Assembly (NCBI RefSeq): GCF_003385595.1
Contig: NZ_QNUE01000030.1
Span: forward strand, 1 to 33,033
DNA from: Chryseobacterium flavum
GTDB lineage: Bacteria; Bacteroidota; Bacteroidia; Flavobacteriales; Weeksellaceae
Direction: 5' to 3'
Length of the DNA: 33,033 nt
Below are positions 8,439 through 17,132 of this stretch, piece by piece. The notes beneath the pieces are model-generated. The model ran no database searches, was not told the DNA's origin, and was given only the letters and a program-made list of their open reading frames with translations. The translations under genes were made by a program, and so were the position numbers. Every line of letters begins with the position of its first letter. Within the stretch, counting starts at the first letter, position 1.

Positions 8439-8597
8439 ATGGAACCAAAAAAGAAAAACAAACCCAATAGCCTGGTCATTATCCTTTTTGCTTTAGTTGT
8501 ACTGATGGTTGTTGTTTATTTTATTCTTGTAACATTTTTCCCAACTGTGTTTGACCTTATGAATACAGGAGATATACAACCGGTACCTGATAAGTGA
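8439..8597 (+). CDS. Tiny single-span membrane protein (52 aa)
   Basis: A short reading frame starts at ATG 8439 and ends at TGA 8595-8597. The product has a strongly basic start (MEPKKKNKPN), one long hydrophobic helix (about residues 12-35, LVIILFALVVLMVVVYFILV) and a short acidic-neutral tail ending VPDK. Positive-inside reasoning puts the N-terminus in the cytoplasm. It lies 43 bases behind the potassium channel gene with no terminator between and a hairpin just after, so the two are probably cotranscribed. Coding is supported by the well-formed membrane topology and the position between channel and terminator; I know no named family. An accessory subunit of the channel is possible but speculative. 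Confidence 0.6.
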   Translation: MEPKKKNKPNSLVIILFALVVLMVVVYFILVTFFPTVFDLMNTGDIQPVPDK

Positions 8598-8631
8598 TTG
8601 GGTTAAAAAGAGCTAGACAGTATATTTCAAT

Positions 8632-8665
8632 AAAGATGGGCAAAATTGGTCCATCTTTTATTTTT
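8632..8665 (+). terminator. Terminator of the potassium channel unit
   Basis: An 8-bp stem AAAGATGG / CCATCTTT with an 11-base loop is followed by TATTTTT on the plus strand, 35 bases after the 52-residue reading frame. The rest of the gap to 8795 shows no gene. Confidence 0.6.
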
Positions 8666-8794
8666 ACAGGTTTCCCGTTTTAATAAAGAATCCATATTCC
8701 ACATTTACAAAACAATTCCTTATCCTGATACTTTCTTCTTAGTAATTAACCACTTGTTTTGTCTGTATCTGCCACAGGTAGCAAAAAATATAAT

Positions 8795-8824
8795 TAAAAA
8801 GCAGCAACCAAATAGTTGCTGCTT
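8795..8824 (-). terminator. Terminator of the large T9SS-secreted protein gene
   Basis: A 10-bp perfect stem AAGCAGCAAC / GTTGCTGCTT with a 6-base loop is followed on the minus strand by TTTAATTAT. It lies 26 bases beyond the stop at 8850. Confidence 0.75.
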
Positions 8825-8849
8825 AGGTTATAATGGAAAATAGTAATTT

Positions 8850-11800
8850 TTATTTTCTGATTATTTTAATGGTCTGCTTAGATCCGTCTTTCATGTTTAA
8901 TACGGCTAAATACATCCCTTGTTTTAAATCACCTAACTGTAGCACTGAAGAAGGGGATTCAACAGTTTTAACCAATCTTCCTGCAAGATCAATAATTGAT
9001 ACTGATTTTACCTTAGAAACATCAGAAATATTTACAATATCAGTAAATGGATTAGGGTGCAGTTTGACAGCTTTATCCTTAAGTTCCGTTTCTGATGTGG
9101 CAAGGTTTGCAGCCTGATAAACAAAATCGTCAATCAGTACACTGTTCGCCGGAGATCCTGTATGTTTAAGAACAAGTTTGTTTACTCCAGCAGGAACTCC
9201 CGTAATGTTCAGGGTATAATCATCCACTGTTGTCGTTCCTGAAGCAGTATATGATCCGATTTCAACAAACGTAGAAGTATCTGAAGGATTTGTCAGATAA
9301 CCGATCTGAACTACCCCGCCGGCAGTATAATTGGCTCTTCCTTTGAATTTAATCACAAAGTTATTGGATTGCAGATTAGCCAGTTCCGGAGTAGATATCA
9401 TCCCTGTACTTGAACCTGAAGTATAAATATACAGTCCGTTTGGAGTGCTTATTGCAGAGCCTGTACCGGCACTTGCATACGCCATAACTTTTGCATATCC
9501 TGCATTAGATCCTATACTTGTCCAGCAGGCAGGAAGTCCGTTTTCAGCTGTTGAATCGAAATTTTCATTCAGAGACTGTGCTGTAACACAAGCTGTAACA
9601 AAGCTGGCAGAGGCAGACCAGACACTGATATCTGTAGTAGTACAGTGAGATCTTACCCATACATAATATAAAGTAGCAGGATTCAATCCACTGATTGTCT
9701 GAGACGTTCCGGAAACCCCTGATAATAGAGGTACAGTAGATGCTGTTGGAGCTGTACCTGATGTACTGTAATAAATATCATATCCACTCGCCGGAGGTGT
9801 AGTAGAAGCTGTCCAGGAAACATCAGCGGTGTCCGTTGCGATATTTGAAATCGTAACTGCAGTTGGGCTGATACATGTTGGTGGGGTTGTTACATTCAAG
9901 GTAAAGTCCACATAGTTTCCATATGGAGCCGGCCCACAAGCTGTAATCGCCCCACTATAAGACACTCCAAATCTTGCTCTGTAGTTACCCAATGCCTGAC
10001 CCGCAGGAATTGCAAATGACCCCGTTGAAGTTGCAGAATAAGATGTTGTGGCAAGCATTCCTTCCCCATTATCTGCAAAATCAAGGTCATTATTCCAGTC
10101 TACCCAGATATAATAATAATATGTACTGCCCCCGGAAGCTTTTAACAAATAATCAATATTTCCACCCGGTGTTCCTGAAAATACCGTAGCTGCATTATCC
10201 GTATAGGCAGAATATTGTGATGCGGTATAACCCAGGTTACTATAACCTACTGTATTGGTTGTGATGTTATTCAGGTAATATGTTGTACTGGAACTACCTC
10301 CGGTAGGAACACAATATCCTGTGTATAGGTTTACCGGTGTACTCCACGCACTCTGATCAGATGAGCTGCATTTTGACCTTACCCAGATATAATAATTTGT
10401 ATTGGCTGACAATCCCGGAATGTCTGAAGTTGTATTGGAAATTCCTGTCAGGATTGGTACAGTTGAAGAAGTAGGGTTGGTATTTGAAGTACTGTAATAA
10501 ATCTCATATCCATTTGCCGGAGCAGTAGATGGAGCAGTCCATGAAACAGATGCAGAATTTGCTGTAAAGCCTGTAATATTAAGAGCTGTAGGAGACATAC
10601 AGGTAGGAGGTGTAATCACGTCCAGGGTAAAATCTACATAATTTCCATATGGAGCCGGTCCGCAAGCCGTAATTGCTCCGCTGTACGAAACTCCGATTCT
10701 GGCCTTATAACTTCCTAACGCCTGGCCTGCAGGGATTGCAAATGACCCGGTTGAGGTTGCAGAATATGTAGTTGTGGCAAGCATTGTTTCATCAGCATCA
10801 TTAAAATCCAGATCTTTATTCCAGTCTACCCAGATGTAGTAATAATAAGTACTTCCTCCTGCTGTTTTTAGAGAATAATCAACATTTCCACCAGCTATAC
10901 CTGAAAAAGAAACTGAAGAATTATCAACATAAGCAGTATATGAAGAAGCTGTATAGCTCAGGTTCGTAAAGCCTGGTGTAGACGTTGTAATATTATTTAA
11001 ATAGTAAGATGTTGAGCTGGCCCCGCCTGTTGGAACACAATATCCTGTGAAAACATATATTGGTCCGGCCCATGAACTTTTATCTGATGTACCGCAGCTC
11101 GATCTAACCCAGACATAGTAACCTGTATTAGCATTAAGTCCGTTTATTGTTTCTGACGTTGTAGTAATCCCCGTCAGTACTGGCGCAGTAGTAGATAATG
11201 GTGCCGTGTTCGAGGTACTGTAATAAATATCATAACTAGCGGGTGCTGTAGCCGGTGCCGTCCATGAAACACTTGCTGAGTTAGCCGTTACTCCACCGGG
11301 AGTCAGTGCTGTAGGCGCATAACAGGATCCTGTTTGTGTCAGTTGTATATCATCCAATGTAAGATACCAGTCTGAATTACCTGTATTGGCCGGAGTTCTG
11401 TTTCCTGTAATCCTGAATCTGAAATCAGAATCTACCGGAACTGCTCCGGCAGGAATTGCTCCTGTAAAAGCAGTACAACTCGTCACCGGATCTGTAAAAT
11501 CAACCTGAGAACCAATTAAATTCCATGTTGTTCCTCCATCAGCAGAATACTCAACCCGCATATTCCCAGTTACAACATAAGACGAACCATAAGGTTTTGC
11601 AGAATAATTAAATGATACATCAATTTGCTGTCCACTTGACATGGTAGAGCTATACATCATATAAGACGATGCATTTGAACCCGTCCCATACAATTCTTTT
11701 CTTGCCGCTCCGCTTCCGTTGCAATAATAAGAACTGGATGTAGTTCTTGTAAAAGCTGCCGAAGCTGTTGACCAGCCTGCCGGGGGAAAAGTAGAGGTGT

Positions 11801-11879
11801 CAAATCCCTCATTCACCACAATTTGTGCAGATGCCCCTATTCCTAAGGACATCATACAAGTCAATAGAAGTTTTCTCAT
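8850..11879 (-). CDS. T9SS-secreted modular surface protein (FN3 / GEVED-like repeats)
   Basis: The 1009-residue protein has a signal peptide ending at ASAQ (about residue 19). Next is a choice-of-anchor-J/MAM-like beta domain (about 20-183, NEGFDTSTFPPAGWS to WYLTLDDIQL), then two alternating modules of fibronectin type III (about 186-278 and 427-520) plus a GEVED-like beta domain (about 281-426 and 523-668), a third FN3 (about 669-765), a second jelly-roll-type domain (about 768-922, LNENFDS to IDDFVYQ), and a type A T9SS sorting domain (about 938-1009, KLHPNPFTD to TIKIIRK). Both GEVED-like domains keep the acidic WVDWNxDLDF loop, a likely calcium site, but the name-giving GEVED strand reads YGNYVDF. 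No catalytic motif is visible; an adhesin or matrix-binding role is inferred. Secretion to the cell surface by T9SS follows from the C-terminal domain. Confidence 0.93.
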   Translation of the reverse strand: MRKLLLTCMMSLGIGASAQIVVNEGFDTSTFPPAGWSTASAAFTRTTSSSYYCNGSGAARKELYGTGSNASSYMMYSSTMSSGQQIDVSFNYSAKPYGSSYVVTGNMRVEYSADGGTTWNLIGSQVDFTDPVTSCTAFTGAIPAGAVPVDSDFRFRITGNRTPANTGNSDWYLTLDDIQLTQTGSCYAPTALTPGGVTANSASVSWTAPATAPASYDIYYSTSNTAPLSTTAPVLTGITTTSETINGLNANTGYYVWVRSSCGTSDKSSWAGPIYVFTGYCVPTGGASSTSYYLNNITTSTPGFTNLSYTASSYTAYVDNSSVSFSGIAGGNVDYSLKTAGGSTYYYYIWVDWNKDLDFNDADETMLATTTYSATSTGSFAIPAGQALGSYKARIGVSYSGAITACGPAPYGNYVDFTLDVITPPTCMSPTALNITGFTANSASVSWTAPSTAPANGYEIYYSTSNTNPTSSTVPILTGISNTTSDIPGLSANTNYYIWVRSKCSSSDQSAWSTPVNLYTGYCVPTGGSSSTTYYLNNITTNTVGYSNLGYTASQYSAYTDNAATVFSGTPGGNIDYLLKASGGSTYYYYIWVDWNNDLDFADNGEGMLATTSYSATSTGSFAIPAGQALGNYRARFGVSYSGAITACGPAPYGNYVDFTLNVTTPPTCISPTAVTISNIATDTADVSWTASTTPPASGYDIYYSTSGTAPTASTVPLLSGVSGTSQTISGLNPATLYYVWVRSHCTTTDISVWSASASFVTACVTAQSLNENFDSTAENGLPACWTSIGSNAGYAKVMAYASAGTGSAISTPNGLYIYTSGSSTGMISTPELANLQSNNFVIKFKGRANYTAGGVVQIGYLTNPSDTSTFVEIGSYTASGTTTVDDYTLNITGVPAGVNKLVLKHTGSPANSVLIDDFVYQAANLATSETELKDKAVKLHPNPFTDIVNISDVSKVKSVSIIDLAGRLVKTVESPSSVLQLGDLKQGMYLAVLNMKDGSKQTIKIIRK
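9876..11324 (-). repeat. Two tandem FN3-GEVED coding units of about 725 bp
   Basis: Residues 186-426 (bases 11324-10602) and 427-668 (bases 10601-9876) are direct repeats of 723 and 726 bp within the surface-protein gene. The GEVED-like halves are nearly identical, for example YSATSTGSFAIPAGQALG and YSGAITACGPAPYGNYVDF occur in both. The FN3 half occurs a third time at about 9585-9875. Synonymous differences are spread through the copies. Confidence 0.88.
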
Positions 11880-12209
11880 ATATAGTAGATAAAATTACGG
11901 AGCTAATTTAAATAATATTTAACATAAATACTCAATTAAATAAAAATCAACAACTAATGAATAATATTTATAAGATATTTTTAATTAAAATTAAACAAGT
12001 ATTTGATTTTAATATTTTATCATCAAACTATGAAAAATATTAAAGTACTATATATCAATCAATTACAAATAAACCAATATTATTTTTCTTCTTAACAATA
12101 TGAATTTAACATAAAATAATTATTAAAAAAAAATTAATAAATCATATAAAGCTCAATAAAAAAAGTGGCAAAAAAGCCACTTTTTCAGATATTTATATTC
12201 CAGTTTTAA
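11880..12209. other. AT-rich intergenic region of 330 bp
   Basis: The gap lies between the upstream end of the surface-protein gene and the 3' end of dnaE, both on the minus strand. It is extremely A+T rich. No exact TAnnTTTG promoter box for the surface-protein gene was found and no reading frame or RNA gene is apparent. Its only clear element is the dnaE terminator at 12158-12185. Confidence 0.6.
12158..12185 (-). terminator. dnaE terminator
   Basis: A 10-bp stem AAAAAGTGGC / GCCACTTTTT with a 6-base loop is followed on the minus strand by a further T-run. It lies 24 bases beyond the dnaE stop at 12210. Confidence 0.8.
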
Positions 12210-15200
12210 TCAGTTAAGATAAAATTCGTACTTATTGAGTAATTGAATTTCTTTGATCAGATCTCCATTAAGATCCACTGAATGTTTCATTGACTGAACT
12301 TCAATATGTGAATCATCTTCAATATTCTTAATGAAAAATTTCAACTTCTGATTTCCTTTATTCCTGTCAAGAACCGTCCTGAAAAAATCAAGATCTTCAG
12401 GCCTTACATCCATAACATCCATCACCAAGGATATACTTTTTGCAAACCTTTCAAACGCTTCCTGAAGCTCAATAACATCATTAACATTTACAAAAACCCG
12501 CCCATCCTTTACCTGTGCAAATTTTATCTTAAAAATAACAAACCTCTGAACTTCAAGCTTTTCCTTTAATCTCATATAGTCCCTGTCTCCAAGTCTGAAA
12601 GAGTATGATCCTGAATAATCTTCCAGCGTAACAAAAGCAACTTTTTCACCACTCCTGAAGCCATCCTGTACTCTATATTCAGTAATTAAACCGGCAACCG
12701 TATACTCCTTTCCTCCGCCTCCATTCTCTCTTTCTTTCTGCATCGTTTTCCAATCTTTCTTTTTCTCTTCAAACAATTCTTCCTGTTTGTTACTAAAGGC
12801 TTGCTCTTTATAAGGATCTACCTCATCGAGGTTTAAAAACGAGAAAGTTCCTTTTGGTTCTGCTTTTTTTGTAACCTCCTCTATGATTTCTTCATCTCCG
12901 GCAGACATTTCATCAGATATTATTTCCGTAATATCCACTGTTTCGTCCTGTGAATCTGCCTCTAAAACAGCGGGTTCATCAGTAACAATCTTTTCCTCTT
13001 CATCTTTTTCAAGAACAGCTTTCTTTGAAAGCTGCCCCTGCATAAACTGGAACTGATATTTAAATTCATCCAGCGGATGTGCAGAAAGGTAGAAACCGAT
13101 AATTTCTTTTTCCTTATTAAGTTTATGCATATTAGGCCACTCAGGACAAGGAGCCAATTTAGGTTGCTCAATCTGAACCTCCTCTGCAAAATCAGCAAAA
13201 AGAGAATGCTCCATTTCATTCTTACTTTCCTGAAAACTCTGACCATACCTGATTAGTCTTTCAAGATTGGTTTTTCCTGCCATATCAATATCAAAATATT
13301 GTCCCCGATGGAAGGAATCCAATTCATCAAATGCTCCCGCAAGCACTAAACTTTCCGCAACCCTTTTGTTCATCTGGGAAGGCAGGATCCGTTCAAAGAA
13401 ATCATAAATATTTTTAAATCTTCCATTTTCCCTCTCTTTTGTAATTGCCTCGCTCGGCCCTTCCCCAATTCCTTTAATTGCACCTAATCCGAAACGGATC
13501 TGTCCTTTTTCATTTACAGAGAATTTATATTGCGATTCATTAACATCCGGTCCTAAAACATCTACTCCCATACTTTTACAATCCTCCATAAACATAGTAA
13601 TTGCATCTGTATTGTTAATGTTATTACTCATCACACTCGCCATATATTCAGCAGGATAATTTGCCTTCAAAAATGCAGTCTGATAAGCAATAAATGCATA
13701 ACATGTGGAGTGAGATTTATTGAATGCATATTCTGCAAAAGCTTTCCAGTCATTCCAGATTTTCTCCAATCTTTCTTCATTCAGGTTATTTTTCCTACCT
13801 CCTTCAATGAACTTAGGATACATTTTGTTCAGGACATCAATCTGCTTTTTACCCATGGCCTTTCTTAAAGTATCCGCTTCACCTTTGGTAAAATTGGCCA
13901 GCTTCTGGGATAAAAGCATTACCTGCTCCTGATAAACGGTAATCCCATAGGTTTCTTTTAAATATTCCTCTGTTTCAGGTAAATCGTAAACGATTTCCTC
14001 AATACCATGTTTCCTGTTGATGAAGTTTGGAATATATTTGATCGGACCCGGCCGGTATAAAGCGTTCATTGCAATAAGATCAGCAAAAACCGTCGGCTTA
14101 AGCTCCCTCATATATTTTTGCATCCCGGGACTTTCATACTGGAAAATCCCTACTGTTCTACCTTCTTTAAATAACTGATAGGTCTTGGCATCATCAAGCG
14201 GAATAAGATCCGGATCAATATCCACCCCATGCCTTGCTTTTACCAGCTTCAGCGCATCCTTGATGATGGTCAGGGTTCTCAGCCCCAGGAAGTCCATCTT
14301 CAGAAGACCTGCACTTTCTGCCACAGAGTTGTCAAACTGAGATACTAAAATATCGGCATCCTTCGCAGCAATTGTTACCGGAACCAGGTTACTTACATCC
14401 TCCGGAGTGATAATTACCCCACAGGCATGAATACCTGTATTCCTGATACAGCCTTCCATCTTTTTTGCACTTGCAAGCACATCGTGACGGGCATCAGACG
14501 GACTCTCCAATACATATCTCATTTCATCAACAAGCATCTGTTCCTCCGGCTTCAATTTATCATATTTTGCCAATGCTTTTGCAATATTCATCCCCGGTGT
14601 AGAAGGAATCAGCTTGGCAATATTATTGGTATCAGGAATGGGAACATCCAGTACCCTTCCGGCATCTTTGATGGCTGATTTTCCACCAAGAACCGAATAA
14701 GTAATGATCTGTGCAACCTGACTTTGACCATATTTTTCAATAACCCATTTGATAACCCGGTCCCTTCCCTCATCATCAAAGTCAATATCAATATCAGGCA
14801 TCGATACTCTCTCCGGATTCAGAAATCTCTCAAAAAGGAGATCATATTTAATCGGATCCACATTAGTAATCCCAATACAGTATGCTACAGCCGATCCGGC
14901 AGCAGACCCCCTTCCGGGGCCCACCCAAACACCCATTTTACGGGCTTCATTACAGAAATCCTGTACAATAAGAAAATATCCCGGATAACCTGTATTGGCA
15001 ATTACTTCCAGTTCAAAGTCAAGACGCTCTTTGATTTCATCAGTAATTTTCTCATACCTCTTTCTGGCTCCTTCATAGGTAAGATGTGTCAGATAAGCCA
15101 TCTCACCTCTTTTTCCACCATCTACCTCATCTTCTGCATGAATAAACTCCTCAGGAATATCAAATTTCGGAAGAAGAACATCTCTTTTTAAGGTATAAGG

Positions 15201-16871
15201 CCTGAATTTTTCAAAAAACTCTTCATAAGCCTCAAAAGCATCCGGATATGCAAGAAAAGCTTCTTTTATTTCGTCTGAATTCTTAATATAATATTCACCT
15301 GTTGCTAGCCCTCTCCTTTTACCAAACCCCTTACCAATAGGTGTAGAAAGTTTTTCACCATCTTTGATGCAACTTACAATATCCTGGATATTCGCATCAT
15401 CTTTATTGGTGTAAAAAGTTTCATTCTGCGCTAAAATCTTAACATTATATTTATCTGCCAGATATAACAAAACCTCATTTAAGTGCTCCTCTTCCGGCAG
15501 TTTATGATTCTGAAGCTGAACATAAAAGTCATCTTCAAAGGTATCTTTCCACCATTTGAAAAGCTCTTCACCTTTCTGTTCACCGGTATTTAAAATAGCA
15601 TCAGGAATATCTCCCATAATTCCAGAGGTCAGGGCTATAACTCCCTCTTTATACTGAGCAATCAGCTCCCTGCTAACCCTTGGCACTCCAAAATAAAATC
15701 CTTTTAAAAATCCGATACTTGAAAGTTTAGCCAGATTTTTATATCCGTTAAAATCTTTGGCGAGAAGAACCACCTGTGTTCTTCTGTCAGGATCATCTTT
15801 AGTAAACTGTTTCTGCTCGTAGCGGTCCGAAATATAAAATTCGCATCCTACAACAGGGATCAAAGGTTCGGAAACAGGCTCTTCTTCATTAAAATCTTCT
15901 CCTTTCTCCTCTGCCTCCAGCTTCTTTGCTAAATATTCTTTATGTTTTTTTGCACGGTCTGCATTCGCTCCTTCAACTGCGGAAACAAACTTGAAAGCCC
16001 CCATCATATTACCCAGATCTACCATACCGACTGCCGGAAAATTTTCCTCAGAAGCTTTTTTAATCAGATCACTGATACTTGAAGTAGCTGTTAATGTAGA
16101 GAAAACACTATGATTATTGAAGTTGAAATATTTACCTAAATCAATTTCATCAATACTTCCAAAATCCTGCTGTTTTTTCTTATTATGAAAATCAGCAACC
16201 TGTCTTCGGATAACAATACCGAAAGGTTTGATAGGATCAGGATAAAGGCTTTTAAAATAAGCAAGCTGGTCTTCTGAAATTTTAAGTATTTCAGAAGGAA
16301 CCACCCCAATTCTTACCATCTCAAAGAAGACCTGTGCTGTAGCATTTACGTCGGCTGCAGCGTTGTGAGCTTCATCAAATTTATTTCCATACAGTTTTTC
16401 ATACAGTTCTTCCAGCTTTGGGGGTTTAAATCTACCGCCTCTACCGCCTCCAAGCTGACAAAAATCTGTTCCCAGAATCATCGTATCAGCCCGCGGCTTT
16501 TCCTGTAAGTTATCTTTTAAACTTTTCCTGAAAAACTCTGCTCCTACAATGTTATAATCAAATTCAACATTATGTCCTGAAACAACCCTTACCCTTTCCA
16601 GGACACTGGAAAATTCTTCTAATACCTCCTGAAGATCACGGCCTTCTTCATTCGCAATTTTTGTTGTAATTCCGTGGATTCTGGCTGCATTAAAGGGGAT
16701 ATCATAACCTTCCGGTTTAATAATATAATCCTGGTTTTCAATTAAATTCCCATCATCATCATGCAGCTGCCATGCAATCTGAACCATTCTTGGCCAGTTG
16801 TCCGAATCGGAAAGCGGTGCATTGAAATTTTTTGGTAGTCCGGTTGTTTCTGTGTCAAAAATTAAATACAT
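12210..16871 (-). CDS. dnaE: DNA polymerase III alpha subunit with fused N-terminal proofreading exonuclease
   Basis: The 1553-residue replicative polymerase starts with a DEDDh 3'-5' exonuclease (about 1-190): IFDTETTG (Asp6, Glu8), HNVEFD (Asp105) and HNAAADVN (His169, Asp174). A PHP domain follows (about 245-560) but its metal site is gone: the HxH position reads NFN (250-252, before NHS) and the TDH position reads VDL. The polymerase core has GPGRGSAAGS (651-660) and MPDIDIDF with Asp693 and Asp695, plus a third Asp860 in LLKMDFLGL. A helix-hairpin-helix region (about 1100-1200), an acidic low-complexity insert (about 1285-1345) and an OB fold (about 1390-1470) complete it. Candidate sliding-clamp motifs are EHSLF (1221-1225) and QEELF (1363-1367). 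Start ATG 16871 directly yields the exonuclease N-terminus MYLIFDTET. It is a single-gene unit. Confidence 0.97.
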   Translation of the reverse strand: MYLIFDTETTGLPKNFNAPLSDSDNWPRMVQIAWQLHDDDGNLIENQDYIIKPEGYDIPFNAARIHGITTKIANEEGRDLQEVLEEFSSVLERVRVVSGHNVEFDYNIVGAEFFRKSLKDNLQEKPRADTMILGTDFCQLGGGRGGRFKPPKLEELYEKLYGNKFDEAHNAAADVNATAQVFFEMVRIGVVPSEILKISEDQLAYFKSLYPDPIKPFGIVIRRQVADFHNKKKQQDFGSIDEIDLGKYFNFNNHSVFSTLTATSSISDLIKKASEENFPAVGMVDLGNMMGAFKFVSAVEGANADRAKKHKEYLAKKLEAEEKGEDFNEEEPVSEPLIPVVGCEFYISDRYEQKQFTKDDPDRRTQVVLLAKDFNGYKNLAKLSSIGFLKGFYFGVPRVSRELIAQYKEGVIALTSGIMGDIPDAILNTGEQKGEELFKWWKDTFEDDFYVQLQNHKLPEEEHLNEVLLYLADKYNVKILAQNETFYTNKDDANIQDIVSCIKDGEKLSTPIGKGFGKRRGLATGEYYIKNSDEIKEAFLAYPDAFEAYEEFFEKFRPYTLKRDVLLPKFDIPEEFIHAEDEVDGGKRGEMAYLTHLTYEGARKRYEKITDEIKERLDFELEVIANTGYPGYFLIVQDFCNEARKMGVWVGPGRGSAAGSAVAYCIGITNVDPIKYDLLFERFLNPERVSMPDIDIDFDDEGRDRVIKWVIEKYGQSQVAQIITYSVLGGKSAIKDAGRVLDVPIPDTNNIAKLIPSTPGMNIAKALAKYDKLKPEEQMLVDEMRYVLESPSDARHDVLASAKKMEGCIRNTGIHACGVIITPEDVSNLVPVTIAAKDADILVSQFDNSVAESAGLLKMDFLGLRTLTIIKDALKLVKARHGVDIDPDLIPLDDAKTYQLFKEGRTVGIFQYESPGMQKYMRELKPTVFADLIAMNALYRPGPIKYIPNFINRKHGIEEIVYDLPETEEYLKETYGITVYQEQVMLLSQKLANFTKGEADTLRKAMGKKQIDVLNKMYPKFIEGGRKNNLNEERLEKIWNDWKAFAEYAFNKSHSTCYAFIAYQTAFLKANYPAEYMASVMSNNINNTDAITMFMEDCKSMGVDVLGPDVNESQYKFSVNEKGQIRFGLGAIKGIGEGPSEAITKERENGRFKNIYDFFERILPSQMNKRVAESLVLAGAFDELDSFHRGQYFDIDMAGKTNLERLIRYGQSFQESKNEMEHSLFADFAEEVQIEQPKLAPCPEWPNMHKLNKEKEIIGFYLSAHPLDEFKYQFQFMQGQLSKKAVLEKDEEEKIVTDEPAVLEADSQDETVDITEIISDEMSAGDEEIIEEVTKKAEPKGTFSFLNLDEVDPYKEQAFSNKQEELFEEKKKDWKTMQKERENGGGGKEYTVAGLITEYRVQDGFRSGEKVAFVTLEDYSGSYSFRLGDRDYMRLKEKLEVQRFVIFKIKFAQVKDGRVFVNVNDVIELQEAFERFAKSISLVMDVMDVRPEDLDFFRTVLDRNKGNQKLKFFIKNIEDDSHIEVQSMKHSVDLNGDLIKEIQLLNKYEFYLN

Positions 16872-17090
16872 ACAATGTTCTAACTTTTTTATAAAAAAGA
16901 GAATGTAAAGTTACTTCATTTTTTGTAATTTATAACACGAGATCGTATTTAAACTGTTATTAAAAAATCATCAAATAAAATATTTTTATAAAAATTAAAA
17001 TCAAACAAAGAAAAGCTGATGAATATAATTAAAAATAAATTAAAAAAACAGAATAACTATCACAAAATATGATTTTTAAATATTTTAACA

Positions 17091-17098
17091 TATATTTG
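17091..17098 (+). promoter_or_regulatory. Bacteroidota -7 box upstream of the subtilase gene
   Basis: TATATTTG matches TAnnTTTG exactly and lies 34 bases before the ATG at 17133. No good TTTG is present at the -33 position, so the promoter is only half matched. Confidence 0.45.
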
Positions 17099-17132
17099 AA
17101 CCTATATTTTATTTAACATTTTAATAATTATC

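Noticed and set aside
8833..9117. 94-codon plus-strand frame overlapping the 3' end of the T9SS surface protein gene
   Set aside because: It is antisense to the sorting domain and crosses the minus-strand terminator; no family features.
14724..15191. 155-codon open frame on the plus strand inside dnaE
   Set aside because: It runs antisense to the polymerase catalytic region and has no family features; the dnaE frame explains the sequence fully.
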